A DNA stretch of 33,751 nucleotides, taken from NCBI RefSeq assembly GCF_937880195.1, contig NZ_CALFLA010000067.1, forward strand, positions 1 to 33,751, written 5' to 3'. Source of the DNA: an uncultured Blautia sp. (GTDB lineage: Bacteria; Bacillota; Clostridia; Lachnospirales; Lachnospiraceae). Positions within the stretch are counted from its first letter, which is position 1, and every line of letters begins with the position of its first letter. The translations under genes were made by a program, and so were the position numbers. This document shows positions 29,293 to 33,751 of this stretch, one piece after another. The notes beneath the pieces were generated by a model, which saw nothing but the letters and a program-made list of their open reading frames with translations, had not been told where the DNA came from and did no database searches.

Positions 29293-29490
29293 ATGTCTGA
29301 AATTAATCTTTCTTCATTTCCTGCGAACGACCAGGAAGCAATTGCATTCCTTTACGTTCAGAATCAGGATTTATCCGGACTTTCTCCGGAAGAGATTTAC
29401 GACAAGTATCGCGATGCATACAAAAAGATTCACTACCACAAAATCAAACACCATTCCAATACTTCTGCGACTAAAGACTCTTCCATTTAA
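29293..29490 (+). CDS. small helical phage protein
   Basis: A 65-residue protein (MSEINLSSFPANDQEAIAFL start). LYVQNQDLSGLSPEEIYDKY is a compact helical signature often seen in small Firmicute phage proteins of unknown role. ATG 29293 follows AAAGGAAG and its own promoter. The longer frame from 29185 is discarded. The last 120 nt overlap the 3' part of the oppositely read membrane gene. Confidence 0.65.
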   Translation: MSEINLSSFPANDQEAIAFLYVQNQDLSGLSPEEIYDKYRDAYKKIHYHKIKHHSNTSATKDSSI

Positions 29491-29622
29491 TCTGTCGTAA
29501 ATCTTGCATATAGAGTCGGTCATTTCTTCCGGCTCTATATTTCTGTAGTTCTTTGCCAGAACTTCCATGTAGTTGTACAATATTTCTTTTGTTCTTCTTT
29601 TTTTCCGGTTCACTTTTCTCAC
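29371..29622 (-). CDS. basic protein with C-terminal membrane helix
   Basis: An 83-residue protein. A basic helical N-terminus (MRKVNRKKRRTKEILYNYME) and middle are followed by a hydrophobic segment (FDFVVVNLFVCIAILVVNLF). It starts with GTG overlapping the Xre stop as GTGA, so expression is coupled to the Cro-like gene. The hydrophobic end is entirely antisense to the 65-residue gene, so it may be a by-product of that overlap, but no stop intervenes. Confidence 0.45.
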   Translation of the reverse strand: MRKVNRKKRRTKEILYNYMEVLAKNYRNIEPEEMTDSICKIYDRLNGRVFSRRSIGMVFDFVVVNLFVCIAILVVNLFRRKSG

Positions 29623-29816
29623 CTCGCTATGTCTTCCAGGAAATACTCAATCGGAACTCCAAAATACATTGATAATCTTTTTATACTTTCTAGCCCTGGC
29701 TCAGATCTCCCTGTTTTCCAATTAGAAAAAGCAGTTTGACTGATTCCTGTATCTTTTGAGACTTGGTATGACGTTTTGTGAGTTTTATCCAATAACGCCT
29801 TATATTTTTCGTACAC
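29619..29816 (-). CDS. Cro-like Xre repressor
   Basis: A 65-residue DNA-binding protein. The HTH is TSYQVSKDTGISQTAFSNWK, with TGRSEPGLESIKRLSMYFGV as the rest of the Xre fold. It is close in sequence to the CI-like protein on the other side of the switch region. Start: GTG 29816 with TTAGGAGGTG just upstream; the open frame to 29879 runs over the operator region. It is the first leftward gene and probably acts as the lytic repressor (Cro role). Confidence 0.8.
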   Translation of the reverse strand: MYEKYKALLDKTHKTSYQVSKDTGISQTAFSNWKTGRSEPGLESIKRLSMYFGVPIEYFLEDIAR

Positions 29817-30046
29817 TTTTACACCTCCTAACATAAGTAAATATGTTGCAATTACTTTCGAGCTGTGATATACTTTCAATTACAAAACCACTACATCTTA
29901 TAAAAGAAAGCATAACATGCTCGAAATTATTTTATACGCTTGCTTTCGTTTGCGTAAGTAAATAATACATCCTTTACCGTTAGTAGTCAAGTACTTTTTA
30001 CTAACTTTTGCGCAAGTATGCTATCTTTGTGAAAGGAGCACAATTT
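29817..30046. promoter_or_regulatory. lysogeny switch region
   Basis: 230 bp between the divergent Xre genes. Seen: a rightward promoter TTGCAA-17-TATACT (29846-29874); the palindrome AGCAT-AAC-ATGCT (29909-29921); the repeat TTTGCG(T/C)AAGTA at 29949 and 30007; and the inverted pair GTTAGTA/TACTAAC (29979-30004). No strong leftward promoter could be identified. The repeats are good operator candidates for the two Xre proteins. Confidence 0.6.
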
Positions 30047-30469
30047 ATGTACGAAGTATTTGAGCAACTTCTACAAAAATACGGTGTTACTCCTTACAGA
30101 GTTGCTAAAGAGGCTGGTGTTACACAAACGGCTTTAAGTAATTGGAAATCCGGTAGAAGCACACCAACAACAAAAACCTTACAAAAAATAGCAGATTATT
30201 TTGGAGTAACCATTGATTATTTAATGACAGGGGATATTAGCGAAGAAAGTCATGAAAAAAAATTAACCCCAAAAGATGAAAAAGATATTGAAAAGATTCT
30301 GGAGCAAACCAGAGAACAGCTTATGAATCAGGAAGGGTTAATGTTTGACGGAGATCCGGCCAGTCCGGAAGCTATTGATTCTATCCTTTCCGCTATGCAA
30401 ATAGGTATGGAACTGGCTAAAAAGAAGAACAAGGAGAAATACACACCTAAGAAATATAAGAAGGACTGA
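30047..30469 (+). CDS. CI-like Xre repressor
   Basis: A 140-residue repressor. Residues 10-65 form the HTH (TPYRVAKEAGVTQTALSNWK, SGRSTPTTKTLQKIADYFGV). A helical, Lys-rich C-terminal part (EEQ-type segment ILEQTREQLMNQEGLMFDG, ending KKNKEKYTPKKYKKD) replaces the LexA-like peptidase seen in λ CI, so inactivation probably depends on the ImmA protease next door. ATG 30047 follows GAAAGGAG; the longer frame from 30008 starts in the operator region. Confidence 0.85.
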   Translation: MYEVFEQLLQKYGVTPYRVAKEAGVTQTALSNWKSGRSTPTTKTLQKIADYFGVTIDYLMTGDISEESHEKKLTPKDEKDIEKILEQTREQLMNQEGLMFDGDPASPEAIDSILSAMQIGMELAKKKNKEKYTPKKYKKD

Positions 30470-30474
30470 CGCGT

Positions 30475-30903
30475 ATGGATGTCAAAAAACAGGCGAATAA
30501 AATCGCCCGTATGTTTAAGAGCCGCGACCCTTTTGAAATTGTCCGGGGCTTAAATGTTATCCTTGTGCATTATCCATTGGATGGTGTGCGAGGCTTTTAT
30601 CAATATTTCCAGCGTAATAATATTATTTATCTGGATGATCGGTTATCAGATTCCGAAAAGCGTTTTGTTCTGGCTCATGAGCTTGGACATATGTTTTTAC
30701 ATAAAAAAGCAAATGCAATTTTTATGGATACCAGAACGCAGCTCAATGGAGCCAGATACGAACGAGAAGCTGATCTGTTTGCTATGGAACTTCTGTTTCC
30801 GGATGAAGTGTTGTCTGAATATCAGGAGATGGGGTATTCAATTGATCAGATATCCCGCATTACAGGATATAATAAAAGATTGATTAAATTAAAATTGGAT
30901 TAA
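30475..30903 (+). CDS. ImmA/IrrE-family metallopeptidase
   Basis: A 142-residue peptidase. The zinc motif is HELGH (residues 68-72), and the third ligand is probably Glu98 in YEREADLFAMELL. In Bacillus ICEBs1 and several phages this protease cuts the neighbouring Xre repressor to allow induction. It starts 5 nt after the CI-like gene, consistent with a repressor-antirepressor pair. No separate activator gene is visible. Confidence 0.88.
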   Translation: MDVKKQANKIARMFKSRDPFEIVRGLNVILVHYPLDGVRGFYQYFQRNNIIYLDDRLSDSEKRFVLAHELGHMFLHKKANAIFMDTRTQLNGARYEREADLFAMELLFPDEVLSEYQEMGYSIDQISRITGYNKRLIKLKLD

Positions 30904-30944
30904 TTCGCTTCGGCGTTTTAAAAATATTTTTAGGAGGTATCTTT

Positions 30945-31514
30945 ATGAAAAAGAAATTTTTTACCGTATTATTAACCGCATCTCTTTTGGCAGTCCCTTT
31001 TACACCTGTATATGCAGACGAAAAAGACGACCGTATCGCAGAGTTGGAAGCTCAGGTTGCTGATCTGCAAAAGCAATTGGATGAAGCACTTGCCAAAATC
31101 CCATCTTCTACCAATCAGAAAGAATATAAAATAGGCGAAACCTGGGTTGTTGAAGGACAATGGGAATTAACTGTTGATTCTGTTGAAGAAGTTCAGGAAA
31201 GAAACGAGTTTTCAGACAAGCAGCCGCAAGCTGTATATATCGTTACATATACATACGAAAACCTCGGGTATGAATCAGAATATTCTGATGGCCTTTACCT
31301 CAGTATGGAGGATAGCATTGTAGACAGTGCCGGAAAGATGGGATACTCTTATCCTGGCGATATCACATTATATCCGCAGGAAACACCTGTTGGTGCAAGC
31401 TGTCAGGGACAGGCCTGCATCGGAGTTGATAACCCTGGAAACTTCAAAATTAATGTAAGTCAATATGACGGAACTGATACCAAACAGACTGCATCCTTTA
31501 ATTTAGAAATCTAA
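30945..31514 (+). CDS. secreted DUF4352-like protein
   Basis: A 189-residue exported protein. A signal peptide (MKKKFFTVLLTASLLAVPFT, cleavage near VYADE) is followed by a coiled coil (ELEAQVADLQKQLDEALAKI) and an Ig-like domain (YKIGETWVVEGQWELTVDSV, VYIVTYTYENLGYESEY) as in DUF4352/DUF5067 proteins. Such lysogenic extras are often carried by Firmicute prophages and may change the cell surface (inference). TTTAGGAGG precedes the ATG. Confidence 0.75.
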   Translation: MKKKFFTVLLTASLLAVPFTPVYADEKDDRIAELEAQVADLQKQLDEALAKIPSSTNQKEYKIGETWVVEGQWELTVDSVEEVQERNEFSDKQPQAVYIVTYTYENLGYESEYSDGLYLSMEDSIVDSAGKMGYSYPGDITLYPQETPVGASCQGQACIGVDNPGNFKINVSQYDGTDTKQTASFNLEI

Positions 31515-31535
31515 CCTGTAATCAATAACCAAAAC

Positions 31536-31561
31536 TCCTCATCAAAATTAGAAAATGAGGA
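31536..31561. other. hairpin after the secreted protein gene
   Basis: TCCTCAT (31536-31542) and ATGAGGA (31555-31561) form a 7-bp stem with a 12-nt loop. It has no T-run after it on the plus strand, so it is at most a weak terminator. Confidence 0.3.
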
Positions 31562-31596
31562 AACTATAAATTACAATTAAAAATTGCAAAAAAGGG

Positions 31597-31624
31597 TTGA
31601 CTTTTATACCACAATTGATATATC
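31597..31624 (+). promoter_or_regulatory. promoter of the NYN gene
   Basis: TTGACT (31597-31602), 16-nt spacer, TATATC (31619-31624). The start should fall near 31631, giving an 80-nt leader that holds the structured element described next. Confidence 0.5.
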
Positions 31625-31640
31625 ATGTGTATATGAACAT

Positions 31641-31696
31641 ACTCCTAGCGGTAGTCTTCCCACTATAAGGGATTCGACAAAACTAGGAGTTTTTTT
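31641..31696 (+). terminator. structured leader/attenuator before the NYN gene
   Basis: ACTCCTAG (31641-31648) pairs with CTAGGAGT (31683-31690) and is followed by T's, giving a terminator-like stem. The 34-nt loop contains a second stem (GTC...TCCC/GGGA...GAC). It lies 17 nt before the NYN start. As it is between promoter and gene, it looks like an attenuator or an autoregulatory RNA rather than the end of the upstream gene. Confidence 0.55.
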
Positions 31697-31712
31697 ATTT
31701 CCGGAGGAATAT

Positions 31713-32423
31713 ATGAATAACGAAAGCAGAAAAAATTTTGTAAAGCACCCGATAAAAACTGCTATATTAGTTGATGGTGGTTTTTATCGAAAACGTTCCA
31801 AATCGTTATGGGGTAACAAATCTCCTATTGATCGTGCAAACGAATTAAACGATTATTGCTACAAACATTTGCAGGATAAATATGAGAATAGATATTTATA
31901 TCGTATATTTTATTACGATTGTCCCCCTATTTCTAAAAATATTTACAATCCAATTACACAAAAAACTGTTTCTTTAGAAAAAACTCCTGATCATGCATGG
32001 ATGTCTGAGTTTTTAAAAGAATTAAAACACCATAGAAAGTTTGCTTTACGCATGGGAAGGATTAGTGATACTCAAGTACATTATTCTCTCAAGCACGAGC
32101 CCACTAAAAAGCTCTTAAGAGGGGATATACTTCCTGCCGATCTTACTATTGACGATTTAGAATTAAACCTTGAACAAAAAGGTGTTGATATGCGAATTGG
32201 AATTGATATTTCTTCTTTAGCGTTCAAACACCAAGTCAATCAAATAATTCTTATTTCTGGTGATAGCGATTTTGTTCCTGCTGCCAAGCAAGCGCGCAGA
32301 GAAGGAATTGATTTTATCTTAGACCCCATGCGTGCCCCTATAAAAGATGATTTGTTTGAACATATAGATGGTATACGAACCCCTAATTTATACCCTACAG
32401 GAGCACATACTAAAAACAGCTAA
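31713..32423 (+). CDS. NYN-domain ribonuclease
   Basis: A 236-residue protein of the NYN (PIN-like) nuclease fold. Acidic metal ligands are visible: Asp21 in AILVDGGFYRK, Asp159 and Asp165 in GVDMRIGIDISSLAF, and Asp184/Asp186 in LISGDSDFVPAAKQARREG. NYN proteins cleave RNA. In a prophage it could act in defence or in phage gene control (inference). ATG 31713 has GGAGG; the 43-residue upstream extension is the leader RNA. No toxin-antitoxin partner protein is visible. Confidence 0.8.
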   Translation: MNNESRKNFVKHPIKTAILVDGGFYRKRSKSLWGNKSPIDRANELNDYCYKHLQDKYENRYLYRIFYYDCPPISKNIYNPITQKTVSLEKTPDHAWMSEFLKELKHHRKFALRMGRISDTQVHYSLKHEPTKKLLRGDILPADLTIDDLELNLEQKGVDMRIGIDISSLAFKHQVNQIILISGDSDFVPAAKQARREGIDFILDPMRAPIKDDLFEHIDGIRTPNLYPTGAHTKNS

Positions 32424-32457
32424 AAAAACCGTCCCAGTGTTACCAGCACCGAGACGG
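32422..32457 (-). terminator. minus-strand terminator after the NYN gene
   Basis: Minus strand: stem CCGTC-TCG-GTG ... CAC-TGG-GACGG followed by TTTTTTT (32428-32422). It ends the small RNA predicted from the promoter at 32500-32528, and overlaps the NYN stop codon. Plus-strand reading has no T-run. Confidence 0.7.
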
Positions 32458-32493
32458 CCTATACATCCGAAGATGCATACATATTTTACGTAC
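32422..32493 (-). ncRNA. predicted small RNA between NYN and integrase
   Basis: About 72 nt on the minus strand, from a promoter TTGCGA (32528-32523) - 17 nt - TACAAT (32505-32500) to the terminator. After a single-stranded 5' end it folds into an 8-bp stem capped by a UUCG tetraloop (cUUCGg), then the terminator hairpin. It contains no ORF. It is antisense to the leader of integrase, so it may limit integrase synthesis. Not experimentally known. Confidence 0.55.
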
Positions 32494-32515
32494 AAGAATA
32501 TTGTATCATCTTCGG
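32467..32515. repeat. long inverted repeat over the sRNA promoter
   Basis: CCGAAGATG (32467-32475) and CATCTTCGG (32507-32515) pair perfectly, continued by ATACA/TGTAT after a single bulge and TATT/AATA. The right arm lies in the promoter spacer and covers the -10 region, so this is likely an operator pair. Confidence 0.6.
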
Positions 32516-32589
32516 GCAGCCTTCGCAATCGGAACATGTTTTCGATGGCTGTTATTTTTATACCTAAATATAGAAAGGAAGATGATTTT

Positions 32590-33681
32590 ATGGCTACTGC
32601 TAAAAAACTATCGTCAGGATCCTGGCGCTGCCAGGTGTACAGTCACACCGAAGAGGTGATCCAACCAGATGGATCCGTGAAGAAAAAGAGAATCTACAAG
32701 TCTTTCACATGCGCCACTCCTGGAGCAAAAGGAAAACGGGAATGTGAAAGAATGGCTGCGGAGTGGGCTGCTGAAAAAGAAATGGCTCTGAAAATTGATG
32801 ATATCACCTTTGGAAAAGCTTTGGATAATTATATTGCTTCAAGAGAAAATATTCTTTCTCCAAGAACTATTATGGATTATAAATCTATACGGAAACATTA
32901 TATTCAGTCTTTAATGAATATCAGTATTCGTATGATTACACAGGAACAAATTCAGATTGCAATCAATCTCGAAGCCGTTAAATTATCCCCCAAGACAGTC
33001 AGGAACATCCATGGACTGATTTCTGCAGTGCTAAAAGTGTACCGTCCTGGATTTGCCTTGAATACAGCTCTTCCCAAAAAGAAACGTGTGGAACTATATA
33101 TTCCAACCGATCAGGAAATTAAGGCATTGCTTAGAGTAGTGGAGGGTACTTCCATGGAACTCCCAGTCCTTCTGGCAGCGTTCGGTCCAATGAGACGAGG
33201 TGAGATCTGTGCACTGGAATCCACAGATATTATCGGGAATGTAGTGCATGTCTGTAAAAACATGGTAGAAAATGAAAATCACGGATTTACGATCAAGGCG
33301 CCTAAAAGCTATGCAGGAGACCGGTATATTTCTTATCCTGATTTTGTAGCCCAGAAATGGAAAGGGAAAACAGGAAGGCTTGTTCCTATGAAGCCAAATG
33401 AAATATCTTATAAATTTAAGCGCCTCCTGAAACGCAATGGACTGCCCCATTTTCGTTTCCACGATCTCAGACATTACTCTGCATCTATTCAACATGCTCT
33501 TGGAATCCCAGACAGCTATATTATGCAGCGTGGTGGGTGGGGTAATGACGGAACCTTAAAAGCCGTATATCGTCACGCGTTAGAAGATAAAACAACAGAA
33601 ATGGACAATCTTGCTAATAAGCATTTCGAAGAATTAAACAATGCAACACAAGATGCAACACGAATTGAAAAAAGAGCCTAA
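32590..33681 (+). CDS. int: tyrosine-type integrase
   Basis: A 363-residue phage integrase. Domains: N-terminal arm-binding region (SGSWRCQVYSHT), core-binding SAM-like domain (residues about 70-165), catalytic domain from 170. Catalytic residues: Arg202 (MRRGEI), His291-Arg294 (HDLRH), Trp317 (GGWGND) and Tyr327 (KAVYRHAL). It inserts phage DNA at tRNA-Cys, given the adjacent core. ATG 32590 follows AAAGGAAG; the longer frame from 32368 is rejected. No excisionase is recognised near it. Confidence 0.92.
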   Translation: MATAKKLSSGSWRCQVYSHTEEVIQPDGSVKKKRIYKSFTCATPGAKGKRECERMAAEWAAEKEMALKIDDITFGKALDNYIASRENILSPRTIMDYKSIRKHYIQSLMNISIRMITQEQIQIAINLEAVKLSPKTVRNIHGLISAVLKVYRPGFALNTALPKKKRVELYIPTDQEIKALLRVVEGTSMELPVLLAAFGPMRRGEICALESTDIIGNVVHVCKNMVENENHGFTIKAPKSYAGDRYISYPDFVAQKWKGKTGRLVPMKPNEISYKFKRLLKRNGLPHFRFHDLRHYSASIQHALGIPDSYIMQRGGWGNDGTLKAVYRHALEDKTTEMDNLANKHFEELNNATQDATRIEKRA

Positions 33682-33695
33682 AATCAAGGCTCTTT
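33671..33695 (+). terminator. integrase terminator
   Basis: AAAGAGCCT (33671-33679) and AGGCTCTTT (33687-33695), a 9-bp stem with a 7-nt loop that includes the integrase stop. The T's are within the stem end. It separates int from the tRNA half on the other strand. Confidence 0.6.
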
Positions 33696-33699
33696 GAAG

Positions 33700-33751
33700 A
33701 GGTGCCACCCGGATTTGAACCGGGGATAGAGGTGTTGCAGACCCCGGAAAA
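33700..33751 (-). tRNA. tRNA-Cys, 3' half (attachment core)
   Basis: Read on the minus strand: anticodon loop CTGCAAC with anticodon GCA (33738-33736), 5-bp anticodon stem (GGGGT/ACCTC), T-arm CCCGG-TTCAAAT-CCGGG, and acceptor strand TGGCACC with discriminator T at 33700. The gene continues beyond the window. The six bases before the anticodon stem (TTTTCC) do not look like the usual D-arm of tRNA-Cys, so this may be only a phage-borne 3' piece (attP) rather than an intact gene. The integrase gene is 19 nt away. Confidence 0.75.

Noticed and set aside
31641..31696. Reading the leader stem as the terminator of the secreted-protein gene
   Set aside because: A promoter lies between that gene and the stem, so the stem belongs to the NYN transcript.
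31584..31712. 43-residue N-terminal extension of the NYN protein
   Set aside because: It overlaps the promoter and the structured leader; GGAGG precedes the ATG at 31713.
32368..32589. Longer integrase start at 32368
   Set aside because: It runs through the NYN end, terminator and long inverted repeat. ATG 32590 has a good ribosome site and gives a usual integrase length.
1..33751. CRISPR array or diversity-generating retroelement
   Set aside because: No regularly spaced repeats and no reverse transcriptase were seen. The three 9-nt-period repeats at 18274 are too short to be CRISPR.

Overview
The window is most of a siphovirus-type prophage from a low-to-mid GC Firmicute, most likely a gut Clostridia (Lachnospiraceae-like) host. 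The evidence is the HK97-type head genes, a Firmicute Dit/endopeptidase/BppU tail tip, strong AGGAGG ribosome sites, an Xre/ImmA lysogeny block and a tyrosine integrase next to a tRNA-Cys 3' half. Host assignment is inference from gene style. No ribosomal or housekeeping gene is present.

Layout, right to left. 33700-33751 is the 3' half of a tRNA-Cys gene on the minus strand (attachment core), beside integrase (32590-33681, +). A NYN-domain ribonuclease, a secreted DUF4352-like protein, an ImmA/IrrE protease and a CI-like Xre repressor are all on the plus strand (30047-32423). A switch region (29817-30046) separates these from a Cro-like Xre gene that reads leftward. 26400-29620 is an accessory patch of small membrane-anchored genes with two related divergent promoters. 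An IS110-family element (27598-29168) has been inserted into it, complete with a recognisable bridge RNA. The leftward early genes (18302-26399) follow. They hold small regulators, a HUH-type Rep protein with an RNase H-like protein, a large unrecognised 598-residue protein, a run of tiny Cys-rich proteins, a lipoprotein and an ArpU/RinA-like late regulator.

A terminator (18145-18193) and a strong promoter with a palindromic spacer (18080-18108) mark the start of the late operon. It runs leftward: two tiny membrane peptides, RHH protein, HNH nuclease, TerS, TerL, portal, prohead protease, capsid, four head-tail/neck proteins, major tail protein, G and GT chaperones (by -1 frameshift), tape measure, Dit, tail endopeptidase, BppU, then Ig-like and fibre-like proteins. 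The lysis genes must lie beyond the left edge.

The most interesting items are non-coding. The IS110 bridge RNA has both guide loops readable, a pre-insertion target that can be reconstructed, and a promoter that forms only at the circle junction. There are two candidate small RNAs, each with its own promoter and terminator (25210-25273 + and 32422-32493 -); the first could pair with the rep leader. The same operator-like motif sits at two divergent promoters. The G/GT frameshift signal is textbook: slippery heptamer, 6-nt spacer, 12-bp stem.
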